Positions 37,750 through 49,497 of a stretch of DNA of 64,000 bases are shown here, piece by piece (the first letter of the stretch is position 1; each line of letters starts with the position of its first letter). The position numbers and the translations under genes were made by a program. Under the pieces are notes generated by a model. It ran no database searches and was not told the origin of the DNA. It worked only from the letters and a program-made list of their open reading frames with translations. This DNA is from Iodidimonas muriae (GTDB lineage Bacteria > Pseudomonadota > Alphaproteobacteria > Sphingomonadales > Rhodothalassiaceae), in NCBI RefSeq assembly GCF_014647255.1, contig NZ_BMOV01000006.1, forward strand, positions 172,198 to 236,197, in the 5' to 3' direction.

Positions 37750-38955
37750 GTGAAAGCCAAGCGCAACAATAAGGGAAAGGCCAAAACCCCGTCCAGGCAG
37801 GCCGGGTTCGGGCGAAGGACATCCCGGCCATCTGGCAGCAGGGCAAAGCCTGCGCGTCGTGCTTGGTGGCCCCATTTTGCGCAGCGCCTTCGGGCGATCT
37901 CGCAGCATGGGCAGAACTTTACCGGGCGTCTGGCACAATGGGCCGGCGTTTTCGGGGCTTTGCTGGTTCTGGGCCTTATTTTGGTCGCCTTGTCCCAACT
38001 GACCGGCGTACATCCCCCCCGTGAAACCGAAATAGGGATGGAAAGGGAAACGCGCCCCGCGCCTTCGCTCATCACGCCTCCGCAAATGGTTTTCGATGAT
38101 AGCCCGCAAGGCGACAGCCGGATTGCCAACCGATCAAATGCAAGCCCGCATATCACACCGCTTGATCCGCCACCCACACGGCCCGCATGGAGGCGTTTTG
38201 CGGCGCCCCCCCCGAAAGATGCGGATTCAAAACCGGCCATTGTACTGGTGATTGATGATGTGGGGCTCAACCATTCGGCCACCAAAAAGTTGATCAAATT
38301 GGACGGGGCTTTGACATTATCCTTCTTGCCCTATGCCGATCATTTGCCTGAACAAACCGCTGCGGCCCGAAAAGCTGGCCATGAGCTGATGGTGCATTTG
38401 CCTATGGAACCGCAAGGCGATAGCGCAGATCCGGGGCCAATGGCTTTGTTGGGGGCGCTGAATGAGCAAGAGTTTCAAAGCCGCTTGCAGTGGAATCTGG
38501 AGCGCTTCACAGACTTTGTCGGGGTCAATAACCATATGGGCAGCCGGTTGACGGAAAACCCGAAAGCCATGGAAATGGTGATGCAAAACCTACAGGAGCG
38601 AGGCTTGCTCTTTCTCGATTCCCGCACCACCGCCAACACGGTTGCCCAGAAAAAAGCCGCGGAAATGGGCGTTCCCAATATCGCCCGTGATGTGTTTTTG
38701 GATAATGAGCAAACCGCACAAAGCGTGATCCAGAATCTCGACGATATGGAACGCCTTGCAAGACGAACAGGTCTGGCCATCGGAATCGGTCATCCGCATC
38801 CGCAAACCATCAAGGCCATTGCCCGTTGGTTGCCCGATGCGAAAAAGCGGGGGCTGGTTCTTTTGCCCTTGAGCGCGGCTGTGACACGCATGGAAAATCG
38901 CCAAAAACGATTTGCCGCCACCCCAAATCACGGCACCGGCATGGCAACACCCTGA
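37750..38955 (+). CDS. Divergent polysaccharide deacetylase family protein
   Basis: A 401-residue membrane-anchored protein. A basic, Arg-rich N-terminus (residues 1-60) is followed by one hydrophobic helix near 72-92 (WAGVFGALLVLGLILVALSQL region), a proline-rich linker, then the NodB-like domain from about residue 160: VIDDVGLNHSATKK with paired Asp, MVHLPMEPQG, GVNNHMGSRLT and DSRTTANTVAQ. The metal ligands for a deacetylase look present but the family is divergent, so activity on a polysaccharide is not certain. Expected in the periplasm. Start GTG at 37750 is approximate. Converges with trpE. Confidence 0.85.
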   Translation: MKAKRNNKGKAKTPSRQAGFGRRTSRPSGSRAKPARRAWWPHFAQRLRAISQHGQNFTGRLAQWAGVFGALLVLGLILVALSQLTGVHPPRETEIGMERETRPAPSLITPPQMVFDDSPQGDSRIANRSNASPHITPLDPPPTRPAWRRFAAPPPKDADSKPAIVLVIDDVGLNHSATKKLIKLDGALTLSFLPYADHLPEQTAAARKAGHELMVHLPMEPQGDSADPGPMALLGALNEQEFQSRLQWNLERFTDFVGVNNHMGSRLTENPKAMEMVMQNLQERGLLFLDSRTTANTVAQKKAAEMGVPNIARDVFLDNEQTAQSVIQNLDDMERLARRTGLAIGIGHPHPQTIKAIARWLPDAKKRGLVLLPLSAAVTRMENRQKRFAATPNHGTGMATP

Positions 38956-38974
38956 TTTTTATGAAAAGCGAGGC

Positions 38975-40522
38975 TCAGCTCAGCTTTGGGCCGCGCCCCG
39001 GCTTGGCGGCGAAATGTACGGCCTCTTCAGCGGCGCGGAACAAGGCACGCGCCTTGTTTTCACATTCCAGATGTTCCGATTCCGGCACGCTATCGGCCAC
39101 AAGCCCGGCGCCCGCATGAACATGCATGGTGCCATCTTTTACCACCGCCGTTCTTAAGACAATGCAGGTGTCCATGCTGCCATTTGCCGCGAAATAGCCA
39201 ACAGCACCGGCATAGGGGCCGCGACCTTCGCTTTCCAGTTCATCGATGATTTCCATGGCACGGATTTTAGGCGCTCCGGAAACCGTTCCCGCAGGAAATC
39301 CTGCTTCCAGGGCGGCCACGGCATCATAATGATCGGAATCCAGTGTGCCGGTTACATTGGACACGATATGCATCACATGGGAATATTTCTCGACGAGATT
39401 GCGTTGTGTCACCTGAACACTGCCGGGAATCGACACCCGCCCCACATCATTGCGCCCCAGATCGAGCAACATCAAATGCTCGGACAGTTCTTTGGGGTCG
39501 GCCAACAGATCGGCGGCCAGTGCCTCATCTTCTTGTGTGTCTTTCCCGCGCGGACGGGTGCCGGCAATGGGGCGAATAGTGACCTCATTATCCCGCAACC
39601 GCACCAGAATTTCCGGGGACGACCCCACCAAGGCGGCTTCATCGAAATTCAGGAAATAAAGAAATGGCGACGGGTTCAAGCGCCGCAAAGTGCGATACAG
39701 GGCAAAGGGCGGCAGGGTGAAGGGCACGGAAAAGCGCTGGGCCAGAACCACCTGAAAAATATCGCCAGCAGCCATATGCTCCTTGGCAGAGGCCACCATC
39801 TCCCGATAGCGCTCAAGCCCAGTATGGCTGGTGATATCCGCCGGTCCATCCGATGCGGGCTGATCTTCGGCCACATCCATCATGGGGAGGGGCCGTTCCA
39901 GGGCCGTGACTGCGGATTGAAGCCGCTCGACACCGCGTTCATAAGCCTCGGTCGCCGATATACCGGCCTTGGGGCGGATTGGCGTGACAAGGGTGATGCG
40001 ATCGGTAACGGAATCGAAAATCGCCATCACGGTGGGGCGCACGAACAATGCGGTGGGAAGGCCATAGGGATCGGGATTACCCGGCCCAAGGTCTTCCATC
40101 AGGCGTACCATGTCATAGCCCATATAACCCACAAGGCCCGCAGCCATGGGCGGCAGATCTTCGGGCAGATCGATCAGCGAACTGCGTAAAAGCTGGCGCA
40201 AGGCGGGCAGGGCATCCAGATCTTGTGTTTCAAACACAGCGTCCTTGGCTGCCAGACCTTCCTGAAGATGGGCGATCTCTGCCTTGTTGCCCGTGCACCG
40301 CCACAGAATATCGGGGGAAAAACCGATGATGGTATAGCGGCCCCGCACAGCACCGCCTTCCACCGATTCCAGCAAGAAACTGCCCGATTGTCCGCCTGTC
40401 AGCTTCAAATAGGCGGAAATCGGTGTTTCAAGATCTGCAACCAACCGGGTGGAAAGAACCTGTGCGGTGCCGTTGTCGTAAAGCGTTTGTGCCTTTGGCT
40501 GCGACGGAAAGACATCAAGCAC
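38975..40522 (-). CDS. trpE: Anthranilate synthase component I
   Basis: Chorismate to anthranilate with ammonia from TrpG. 515 residues. The LESVEGG-like N-terminal tryptophan site is SFLLESVEGGAVRGRYTIIG; the chorismate-binding domain has FQVVLAQRFSVP, GSSPEILVRL, PIAGTRPRGK, the DLGRNDVGRVS stretch and SGAPKIRAMEIIDELE near the end. It starts with GTG at 40522, two bases from the ppiD stop, so the two are one transcript. No attenuator is visible between them. Confidence 0.97.
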   Translation of the reverse strand: MLDVFPSQPKAQTLYDNGTAQVLSTRLVADLETPISAYLKLTGGQSGSFLLESVEGGAVRGRYTIIGFSPDILWRCTGNKAEIAHLQEGLAAKDAVFETQDLDALPALRQLLRSSLIDLPEDLPPMAAGLVGYMGYDMVRLMEDLGPGNPDPYGLPTALFVRPTVMAIFDSVTDRITLVTPIRPKAGISATEAYERGVERLQSAVTALERPLPMMDVAEDQPASDGPADITSHTGLERYREMVASAKEHMAAGDIFQVVLAQRFSVPFTLPPFALYRTLRRLNPSPFLYFLNFDEAALVGSSPEILVRLRDNEVTIRPIAGTRPRGKDTQEDEALAADLLADPKELSEHLMLLDLGRNDVGRVSIPGSVQVTQRNLVEKYSHVMHIVSNVTGTLDSDHYDAVAALEAGFPAGTVSGAPKIRAMEIIDELESEGRGPYAGAVGYFAANGSMDTCIVLRTAVVKDGTMHVHAGAGLVADSVPESEHLECENKARALFRAAEEAVHFAAKPGRGPKLS

Positions 40523-42436
40523 CTAGAGCGCCCCTTGCGGATTGATCACTTGTTGCAATAAATTGGTATTCACCTCAACGCCATAGTCTTTGCGTAAGGC
40601 GCTTTCATATTGCACCAGTGCATCATTGAGCATGGCTGTGCTCAGGCTATCCAGAAGGGCTTCATATTCAGCAGCATCGGTTTGCGGATTGCCCGGTTTT
40701 TTATCATCAAGGCGCACCACCACATAGCCATCGCCCGATGCGGCGCGTTCCACAGCCACATCACCCACGGGCATCTGGAACATCAAGCGACCCACAATCG
40801 GCGCCACCTGATTGGACCGGCCAATGCCGGAGCGGGTGATCCAATCGGTTTCCAACAGATCCGCACCTGCCGTTTCGGCCAAAGTCGCAATCGGTTCGCC
40901 CGACCGCAAGGATTGGGCAAGCTCTTCAGCCTTTTCCCCTGCCTTGGCAAGCTGGCGCTCAGCGATCAAATTCTCACGGAGCTGATCTTGCACCTCGATA
41001 AAGGGGCGCTGCTGCGGTGGGATTTCATCAGTGACATCCATCAAGGTAAAGCCGCCATCATCGGTTGGCTCCAGCATGACGGGTTCGTCGATTTCAAGCG
41101 CCCAGACATCCGACAAATGGCGGGAAATCGCCCCTTGTACAACGCCGCCCGTCTGCAACAGACCTTCTCTCGAAACAGTGGCCTGTTCAAAAACAAGCTG
41201 AAGATTGGTGGCGATTTCTTGCAAGCCCGCACCACGTGCCAACATTTCTTCTGCCTCAACGGAGACATCATAAACCGCATCAAGGGCTTTTTCTTCGGCA
41301 ATTTCCTGACGCAAGATATTGGCCACCTGATCCAACGGACGGTTGACCGGCTCGGTAATTGAGCGAACACGGAAGATATGCCAGCCAAACACACTTTGGG
41401 CGGGCGCGCTGAGGCCCGGTTCTGTCAGGGCAAACACCGCATCGGCCACTTTGGTATTATAATCTTGCTCGATATCGCTATGGCTCATATCGCCAAGCGC
41501 GATTTCATCCGGCTGAAAATCCGTCATATCGCTCAAAACAGTGTCGAAGGGCTCGCCTGCTTCAATGCGGGATACGAATGTTTCAGCCAATTCCTTGTCG
41601 TTCACGCCAAAGGAAACCAGATCGACATCGCGCAGTTCCGGCGTCTGAAATTCGGCCAAACGGGCCGCATAGCCCTCTTCCAGTTCCTCGTCCGTCACCT
41701 CATCGGGCTTGGCGACAGAAGCGGGAGAAATTTCCGCCACGGCCACCACTTTATAAGCCGGGGTCATGAAACGCCCTTTTTCAACATCGAAAGCGGCGCG
41801 CAGCTCATCTTCTGTGGGCAAATCTACGGTTCCCACCTCTTGCGCAGATACGCTCAGGATCGTCGCTTTGCGGCTTTCATTGCGATAGCGGAACAAGGAC
41901 TTGGCAAGGGCATCAGGGGCCGGCTTGGCAGCCACCAAAGCCTCGACCAACTGACGACGCATCAGATCATTGCGCAAGGATGTCTCAAATTCACCGGGTG
42001 TCACACCGGCTTGGGCCAATTGGTTTTCATAGGCCGTGCGGTCAAAGCGCCCGTCAAAGCCCTCAAAAGCTTCCACCTCGTGTATGGTGGTCACCACCTG
42101 CCGATTGCTGCCCCGCAAACCAAGCTCTTTGGCATGCATATTGAAACTGCGTTCGGATACCAGTTGTTGCAGCACCTGCTGAGGGATGCCAATGGCCGCC
42201 GCCTGTTCACGGTCGATCACCTGCCCGAACTGCGCTTCCATCTGGCGAAGACGCTGGCCATAGGCCCGATCGAATTCAACCACATCGATTTCTTGATCGC
42301 CAATGGTGACCACCGCGCGTCCGCCGGTATTGGAAAATAGGTCGGGAATGCCCCAAAGGGCGAAACTGGCGATCAAAAGCCCCAAAAGTGTCAGGACGAC
42401 AAATGAACCCAAAGTGCCTCGAATTGCGCTGAGCAT
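40523..42436 (-). CDS. ppiD: PpiD-like peptidylprolyl isomerase
   Basis: A periplasmic chaperone anchored to the inner membrane by one N-terminal helix (residues 10-30, FVVLTLLGLLIASFALW). The 637 residues contain an N-terminal SurA_N_3-type domain and a parvulin-like rotamase region near 240-360 (VVAVAEISPA ... GEPFDTVLSDMTD ... PAQSVFGWHIFRV). The parvulin part looks degenerate, as in PpiD, which has little isomerase activity. ATG at 42436 puts the helix at the N-terminus; an upstream ATG would add 30 residues not expected. Divergent from tpiA. Confidence 0.9.
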   Translation of the reverse strand: MLSAIRGTLGSFVVLTLLGLLIASFALWGIPDLFSNTGGRAVVTIGDQEIDVVEFDRAYGQRLRQMEAQFGQVIDREQAAAIGIPQQVLQQLVSERSFNMHAKELGLRGSNRQVVTTIHEVEAFEGFDGRFDRTAYENQLAQAGVTPGEFETSLRNDLMRRQLVEALVAAKPAPDALAKSLFRYRNESRKATILSVSAQEVGTVDLPTEDELRAAFDVEKGRFMTPAYKVVAVAEISPASVAKPDEVTDEELEEGYAARLAEFQTPELRDVDLVSFGVNDKELAETFVSRIEAGEPFDTVLSDMTDFQPDEIALGDMSHSDIEQDYNTKVADAVFALTEPGLSAPAQSVFGWHIFRVRSITEPVNRPLDQVANILRQEIAEEKALDAVYDVSVEAEEMLARGAGLQEIATNLQLVFEQATVSREGLLQTGGVVQGAISRHLSDVWALEIDEPVMLEPTDDGGFTLMDVTDEIPPQQRPFIEVQDQLRENLIAERQLAKAGEKAEELAQSLRSGEPIATLAETAGADLLETDWITRSGIGRSNQVAPIVGRLMFQMPVGDVAVERAASGDGYVVVRLDDKKPGNPQTDAAEYEALLDSLSTAMLNDALVQYESALRKDYGVEVNTNLLQQVINPQGAL

Positions 42437-42640
42437 GAACTGTATCTCGCTCCGAAATGAATATGTCGCACATCTGCCACAAGAGCAGGCGGCGGCGCAT
42501 CTTATCGCTTGCCGCCATAAAAGCAAATGTGCACCGATCTTGGCGTTTTCTTATGGTGCTGCTAGAGGTATCCGCAAGGATAATCTGCCAAAATATGCTC
42601 TTAATCGTGAATTCCACTCTGAAATCGGGAAAGAACGACC

Positions 42641-43402
42641 ATGGCCTTGCCAATAATTACGCCGCTTGTCGCCGGAAACTGGAAAATGCACGGTCTTTTG
42701 AAAGATCTGGAGGAAGCCCGGCATTTGCAAGCCTTGTTAACGGAGAACCCGGCGCAGGCCGAGGTGCTTTTATGCCCGCCCGCCACGCTGATTCACCCGA
42801 TGACTGCCATATTGCGCGGCGGCCTCGTAAGTGTTGGGGCCCAGGATTGCCATTCTCTTGAAAAAGGCGCGCATACCGGCGACATTTCGGCGAAAATGTT
42901 GGCGGATCTCGGCGCACGCTATGTGATCGTTGGACATTCCGAACGCCGCGAGGATCATAATGAAACCAGCGAACAGGTACGTGAAAAGGCCCTTGCTGCC
43001 CACAATGCGACTCTGTGCGCCATCATCTGTGTGGGGGAAACCTTATCGCAGCGCGATGCAGGCTGGGCAGAAAAGATTGTGCTCGACCAATTGGCCCATT
43101 CCGTTCCCGATGGTGCCACGGCGTCCAATACTGTCATTGCCTATGAGCCTATCTGGGCCATTGGCACCGGGCGCATCCCGAAACCCGAAGATGTGGCCGT
43201 GATGCACCAGACCATCCGTGACCATCTGGCAGACCGCTTTGCTTTGGGTGATCAAATGCGCATTCTTTATGGAGGGTCGGTGAAGGCCAGCAACGCGCAT
43301 ATATTGATGGCGGTTCCCAATGTGAATGGGGCCCTTGTCGGAGGATCAAGCCTTAAAGCCTTGGATTTCAATGGGATTCTTGATGCCTATCGCAGCAAAT
43401 AA
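42641..43402 (+). CDS. tpiA: Triose-phosphate isomerase
   Basis: Interconverts DHAP and GAP. A TIM barrel of 253 residues with the catalytic Lys in AGNWKMHG (near 11-18), His in [10 protein letters not shown] (near 92) and Glu in [11 protein letters not shown] (near 165). The phosphate loop GGSVKASNA and [11 protein letters not shown] are typical. Divergent from ppiD with about 200 bases of intergenic sequence. tpiA-secG-pyrG is a common order in proteobacteria. Confidence 0.97.
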   Translation: MALPIITPLVAGNWKMHGLLKDLEEARHLQALLTENPAQAEVLLCPPATLIHPMTAILRGGLVSVGAQDCHSLEKGAHTGDISAKMLADLGARYVIVGHSERREDHNETSEQVREKALAAHNATLCAIICVGETLSQRDAGWAEKIVLDQLAHSVPDGATASNTVIAYEPIWAIGTGRIPKPEDVAVMHQTIRDHLADRFALGDQMRILYGGSVKASNAHILMAVPNVNGALVGGSSLKALDFNGILDAYRSK

Positions 43403-43535
43403 AGGACAGTTTTCCCCAAGTGTAAACTTCGCACTGGTCATTTTGGGGCGGCTGCGCTAGACAGGCCATCAACGCACCGACGGGCAACATCCTGGGACGG
43501 TGCCTTTCGCATTCAATCCGTATGGTAACGATAAG

Positions 43536-43838
43536 ATGCAAGTTGTTCTTCTCATTATCCATTTGGCCATCGCCATCGCCCTTGTGGGCGTAATCTTGCT
43601 GCAGCGTTCCGAAGGGGGCGGTCTGGGCATGGGGGGCAATGCTGGTGGAATGATGTCGGCCCGCGGTGCCGCCGACCTTCTCACAAAAGCCACGTCTTTT
43701 CTTGCCGCAGGTTTCCTGCTCACCAGCTTGACGCTGGCGATTTTGGCCGGGCAAGGGCGTGAAAGCAGTTCGGTGCTCGATGAAACCAATATCGAAGCGC
43801 CGCAGCCGGAAACCCCAACGGTTCCGATTCCCGATTGA
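43536..43838 (+). CDS. secG: Preprotein translocase subunit SecG
   Basis: Accessory subunit of the SecYEG channel in the inner membrane. 100 residues with two hydrophobic helices (about 2-20 and 53-72), separated by the glycine-rich LLQRSEGGGLGMGGNAGGMM segment with the conserved Gln-Arg-Ser-Glu. A hydrophilic C-terminal tail rich in Pro and Glu follows. The ATG at 43536 is chosen; the frame upstream adds residues that do not fit the first helix. Confidence 0.94.
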   Translation: MQVVLLIIHLAIAIALVGVILLQRSEGGGLGMGGNAGGMMSARGAADLLTKATSFLAAGFLLTSLTLAILAGQGRESSSVLDETNIEAPQPETPTVPIPD

Positions 43839-43946
43839 GGGACAAAGCAATGGTGCGCTCTTGATGGAAAATCCGGAGCGGACGACCAGTGTTACCCAAA
43901 ATCATCTGAAATCCAAGACTGTTGCTTTGCCAATAGTCAACTATAG

Positions 43947-45584
<1,638 letters not shown>

Positions 45585-45603
45585 AAGCCGATGGACGCTC
45601 AGA

Positions 45604-45633
45604 TAAAACCGGGGAGATCTCCCCGGTTTTTTT
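45604..45633. terminator. Bidirectional terminator after pyrG
   Basis: AAAACCGGGGAGATCTCCCCGGTTTT is a perfect inverted repeat, followed by extra T on the plus strand and with T residues on the opposite strand. It lies between the convergent pyrG and acyl-CoA dehydrogenase genes. Confidence 0.9.
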
Positions 45634-45654
45634 ATGTCTGATCTTTCGGGCTGC

Positions 45655-47454
45655 TCAGAAGCCTTCATTGGGCATATCAAGAACCGTCGTGTCCAACGAA
45701 GCCAGCAAAGCGGCTTGTGGGCCGGTCTTGGGTAATTCATGGGTGAAGAAATACCGCGTCGCCATTAATTTCCCAGCAAAAAAGCTCCGGTCATCGCCCA
45801 CCGCATCGGTGATTTTTGCCGCAGCAACCGTTGCTTGGCGCAACCACATCCATGCCATCACCACATGGCCCATCAGCAAAAGATATTCATGGGAATTGGC
45901 AAGAAAGGCTTCGGTTTTTCCTTCATGGGCGGCGGTCACCAGTTTCACCGTCACCCGGGACAGCAGATCCACAGCCCCTTGCATGGCCGCAACTTGTTCT
46001 TCCAGAACCGGATAGGCCTTGGCCTCGCCAATGGCGTCTCCGATGCGTTCCATCATCAACCGAAAGGCCAGTCCCTTTTCCGCCATAACCTTGCGGCCCA
46101 AAAGATCAAGGCTCTGGATACCATTGGTGCCTTCATGGATGGGGTTGAGGCGATTGTCGCGGTAAAGCCGCTCCAAAGGATAATCGCGGGTATAGCCATA
46201 GCCCCCCAGAATCTGGATCCCCAGCTTATTGGCTTCCAGACAAAATTCCGAAGGCCATGCCTTGGCAATGGGGGTCAAGAGATCAAGCAGCAAGAGATTG
46301 CGTTTTTTTGTGTCGGCATCTTCGGTTTGCTGCGCTTCATCCAGCAACCGTGCGCAATAAAGGCACAGCGACAGCGCCCCTTCCACATAGGATTTTTGTG
46401 CCAGCAACATGCGCCGCACATCCGCATGGGCAATGATGGGAACCGGCGGGCTTGCGGGATCTTTGGCATCCACCGGACGGCCTTGTGGACGCTGTTTCGC
46501 GTAATCCAGCGATGCCAGATACCCCGCATAGCCCATCATCGTCGCCCCGAGGCCAACGCCGATGCGGGCTTCATTCATCATATGGAACATATAGCCAAGA
46601 CCATGATGCACAACGCCCACCAGATAGCCACGGCAGGCATCGTTCTCACCAAAATTCAGCATGCAATTGGTGGTGCCGCGATAGCCCATCTTGTGATTGA
46701 GGCCCGCCAAAGCCACATCATTGCTATCCCCCACACGGTCTTCATCATCCACTTGGTATTTGGGCACGATGAAGAGCGAAATACCTTTCACCCCTTCCGG
46801 TCCCCCGGGGATTTTCGCCAAGACCAGATGCACGATATTTTCTGCCAGATCATGGTCGCCAGCAGAAATCCACATCTTGGTGCCCTTAATGGCGTAGCTG
46901 CCATCGGGTAACGGCGTGGCCTTGGTGCGAATATCCGCCAAAGACGATCCGGCCTGCGGTTCCGATAGGCACATGGTGCCGAAAAAGCGGCCTTCCAGCA
47001 TGGGTTTTAAGAATTTCTCTTTCTGGGCATCAGAGCCATAGGCGCTCAAAAGATTGGCCGCAGCGATGGTCAGAAACGGATAGGCCGTGGTGGATGCGTT
47101 GGCTCCGGTGAAGATCGCTGCGATCGCCTGGCTTATAACCAAAGGTAACTGCATCCCGCCTTCGGATTCATCGCGGTGGGCCAGATGGAAGCCACCGGCC
47201 AGATAATGGGAGAGCGCCTCTTTCACTTCCGGGATCATTACCACCCGACCATTTTCATATTGAGGCTCGTTCTCATCGGCCTTGTGGGCGTGATCGGCGA
47301 ATTTATCCATGGCCAACCGTTCGGCAGCATCGATCACGGCTTCATAGCTGGCTTTGTCATGCTCCGAAAAACGCGGATAGGCCGACAAGGAAGCCACATC
47401 AAGCACGTCATAAAGCTGAAACGAAAGGTCGCGGCGGTTGATCACACGCTCCAT
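45655..47454 (-). CDS. Acyl-CoA dehydrogenase with C-terminal extension
   Basis: A 599-residue flavoenzyme of the long acyl-CoA dehydrogenase group. The FAD-binding segment with MCLSEPQAGSSLADI (near 160) and the C-terminal ILGGYGYTRDYPLERLYRDNRL (near 400), with Glu expected as catalytic base nearby, are present, then an extra helical domain covers the last 120 residues. This length and extension match the group including 3-methylmercaptopropionyl-CoA dehydrogenase (DmdC) and AcdB-like enzymes; substrate cannot be set by sequence alone. ATG at 47454 gives MERVINRRDLSFQL; the longer frame adds an unlikely 38 residues. A TRAP transporter operon lies 80 bases upstream. Confidence 0.88.
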   Translation of the reverse strand: MERVINRRDLSFQLYDVLDVASLSAYPRFSEHDKASYEAVIDAAERLAMDKFADHAHKADENEPQYENGRVVMIPEVKEALSHYLAGGFHLAHRDESEGGMQLPLVISQAIAAIFTGANASTTAYPFLTIAAANLLSAYGSDAQKEKFLKPMLEGRFFGTMCLSEPQAGSSLADIRTKATPLPDGSYAIKGTKMWISAGDHDLAENIVHLVLAKIPGGPEGVKGISLFIVPKYQVDDEDRVGDSNDVALAGLNHKMGYRGTTNCMLNFGENDACRGYLVGVVHHGLGYMFHMMNEARIGVGLGATMMGYAGYLASLDYAKQRPQGRPVDAKDPASPPVPIIAHADVRRMLLAQKSYVEGALSLCLYCARLLDEAQQTEDADTKKRNLLLLDLLTPIAKAWPSEFCLEANKLGIQILGGYGYTRDYPLERLYRDNRLNPIHEGTNGIQSLDLLGRKVMAEKGLAFRLMMERIGDAIGEAKAYPVLEEQVAAMQGAVDLLSRVTVKLVTAAHEGKTEAFLANSHEYLLLMGHVVMAWMWLRQATVAAAKITDAVGDDRSFFAGKLMATRYFFTHELPKTGPQAALLASLDTTVLDMPNEGF

Positions 47455-47536
47455 CAGGGAACTCCTTGTCTTTTGCGGAAAGAACGGATGAGCCTTATAG
47501 GCAAAGTGCGAAGGCGCGCACAGGGCGTATTTTACC

Positions 47537-48898
47537 CTATTGCATGCGAGAGGGCAGCCATAAGGCAATATCGGGCCACGCCATCACCGCCCCAAGAGCC
47601 AAAATCTGCAAGATGATGAAGGGGATAACGCCTTTATAAATATGCTGGATGCGCACCGATCCGGGGGCCACACCTTTCAGGTAAAACAGTGCAAAACCAA
47701 AAGGTGGCGTCAAAAAGCTGGTCTGCAAATTCACCGCAACCAGCACCGCGAACCATGTAATGGTCAGTTCGGGGAAGGGGACATGGCCTGCAAAATCCAG
47801 CGCCTTGATCACCGGCGCAAACACAGGCAGCACAATCAAGGTGATCTCGATCCAATCGAAAAAGAATCCCAAAAAGAACACGATGGCCATCAGTACAAAC
47901 AGAATACCCCATGGCCCGACATCAAGACTATCCACAAATCCGATGATCAGGTCATGGCCGCCCAACAGGGCAAAGACATAAGAAAAGGCTGTGGCCCCTA
48001 CAAAAATTCCAAACAGCATGGCGCTTGTAAGCGTGGACTGATCAAGGCTTTCCAGAAAAGTTTTCCACCGGAAATTTTTCCGCAAAAGAGCCAGAACCAA
48101 GGCCCCCGCTGCGCCGATTCCGCTGGCTTCGGTTGGCGTGGCATAGCCGCCAAATATGGAGCCGAGCACAAGGGCAATCAGCAAAACCGGCGGCAAAAAA
48201 CTGCGGATCATCAAACCCGACAGTGCCAGCAATGAGCGCGGCCCTTCGGATTTGGGCAGAGCAGGGGCAAGCTGCGGGGAAATCGCCGTACGTGCAATTA
48301 TCCACAGCAGATACAGCGTGGATAACAACAAGCCGGGCAACAAGGCTGCCATAAATAGCCCGCCGACAGAGGTGGATAGCAAGTCCGCCATAACCACCAG
48401 CATGATCGATGGCGGCACAAGAATACCCAGCGTCCCCGAAGCGGCAATGGTGCCACTGGCCAGCGCTTTGTCATAGCCACGGTCGATCATCACCGGCAAG
48501 GCTAGAACGGTCATCATCACCACACTTGCGCCGATAATTCCGGTGGTTGCCGCCATCACAACCCCGATCAGGGTAACGGACAGCGCAAGCCCGCCGGGGA
48601 TTCTCCGCGTCAGCACCTGCAAGGCTGATAACAGATCGCGGGCCACTCCGCTTTTTTCCAAAAGGGTGCCCATAAAAATGAACATGGGAATGGCGACCAA
48701 GGTGAGATTATTCACCACACCGCCGAAGATCCGGCCCACCACCAGAAAAAAGCTCAAGGGGTTTTCAATCCCCAAAGCCACCGCCAACAGCCAGAAAGCA
48801 AGCCCCACGCCGCCCAGAACAAAGGCCACGGGAAAGCCCGTGAACAGCAAGGCGGCCAGCACTAAAAACATCAACAAAGGCAGGATTTCGATGATCAT
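47537..48898 (-). CDS. dctM: TRAP transporter large permease (DctM)
   Basis: The large membrane subunit of a TRAP transporter, 453 residues and 11 to 13 hydrophobic helices, moving an organic acid with sodium. Characteristic are PMFIFMGTLLEKSG, GATTGIIGASVVMMT-like AATTGIIGASVVMMTVLALP, GILVPPSIMLVV and the C-terminal LQTSFLTPPFGFALFYLKG. Overlaps dctQ by ATGA. The substrate of this unit is not known; keto acids, dicarboxylates or amino-acid-like compounds are possible. Confidence 0.93.
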   Translation of the reverse strand: MIIEILPLLMFLVLAALLFTGFPVAFVLGGVGLAFWLLAVALGIENPLSFFLVVGRIFGGVVNNLTLVAIPMFIFMGTLLEKSGVARDLLSALQVLTRRIPGGLALSVTLIGVVMAATTGIIGASVVMMTVLALPVMIDRGYDKALASGTIAASGTLGILVPPSIMLVVMADLLSTSVGGLFMAALLPGLLLSTLYLLWIIARTAISPQLAPALPKSEGPRSLLALSGLMIRSFLPPVLLIALVLGSIFGGYATPTEASGIGAAGALVLALLRKNFRWKTFLESLDQSTLTSAMLFGIFVGATAFSYVFALLGGHDLIIGFVDSLDVGPWGILFVLMAIVFFLGFFFDWIEITLIVLPVFAPVIKALDFAGHVPFPELTITWFAVLVAVNLQTSFLTPPFGFALFYLKGVAPGSVRIQHIYKGVIPFIILQILALGAVMAWPDIALWLPSRMQ

Positions 48899-49497
48899 GG
48901 CCGCGCATCTTCGGTCTGGAGATCGGTTTCATCATAAGGGCCAGCCCCTTCATCGGGAAAACCGCAATGCTGGGCCAAGGATTTCGGGCCGAATAAAAAC
49001 ACCATCAGAGTCAATCCGCGAGAAATGCCCGCAAGGCCAAGCACCGCAAATCCCAGAACCAGAATGGATTTGATGATCCATCTATCGGGCAAACCGGCAG
49101 GCGAGGGGCTGGATTCCCCCACAAGAAACGCCCGGGCTGCATAATCGGAGGCAAACCACAAAATGGCCGCACAATAGGGCAACATCATCAATATGAGTCC
49201 CCAAAGCTCGACCCATGCCTGTGTTCTGACGGGCCACCGTTCGTAGAAAATTTCGATCCGCACATGGGCGTTTTTGAAATAGGCATATCCCAAGGCCAAT
49301 AAAAACAAGGCGCCATGAAGATGCCATTCCAGTTCTTGTAGTGCGGTAGAGCCGATCACGAACCAGTGCCGCAACACCACATCCATCACGATCACGATCA
49401 TCAATGCGGGGATCAACCAGCCCGCCGTCCGACCAATGATCGTGACGATATATTCAAGGGATCGGGCAATCCGCAAAGTGCGTTCCATCCCCGTCAT
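48895..49497 (-). CDS. dctQ: TRAP transporter small permease (DctQ)
   Basis: 200 residues with four hydrophobic helices (near 20-42, 54-73, 90-112, 133-155), the usual DctQ topology. The conserved WHLHGALFLLALGYAYFKNAHVRIEIF lies near 53-79. It forms the membrane complex with DctM. The gene overlaps both neighbours, so the three TRAP genes are a single unit. The C-terminal tail is unusually long and acidic. Confidence 0.9.
   Translation of the reverse strand: MTGMERTLRIARSLEYIVTIIGRTAGWLIPALMIVIVMDVVLRHWFVIGSTALQELEWHLHGALFLLALGYAYFKNAHVRIEIFYERWPVRTQAWVELWGLILMMLPYCAAILWFASDYAARAFLVGESSPSPAGLPDRWIIKSILVLGFAVLGLAGISRGLTLMVFLFGPKSLAQHCGFPDEGAGPYDETDLQTEDARP

Noticed and set aside
39329..40189. 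286-codon open frame opposite trpE
   Set aside because: Reverse shadow of trpE; protein composition is His- and Gly-rich without any motif.
42480..42520. GC-rich imperfect hairpin ahead of tpiA considered as a small RNA or tRNA
   Set aside because: No anticodon arm, acceptor stem or T-loop can be drawn, and the stem is short.
45835..46911. 358-codon open frame on the plus strand opposite the acyl-CoA dehydrogenase
   Set aside because: The minus strand carries a complete enzyme with FAD and catalytic motifs; the plus frame has no recognisable feature.
48297..48325. DnaA-box-like TTATCCACA sequences
   Set aside because: They lie inside the dctM coding sequence and have no supporting dyad or AT-rich element.
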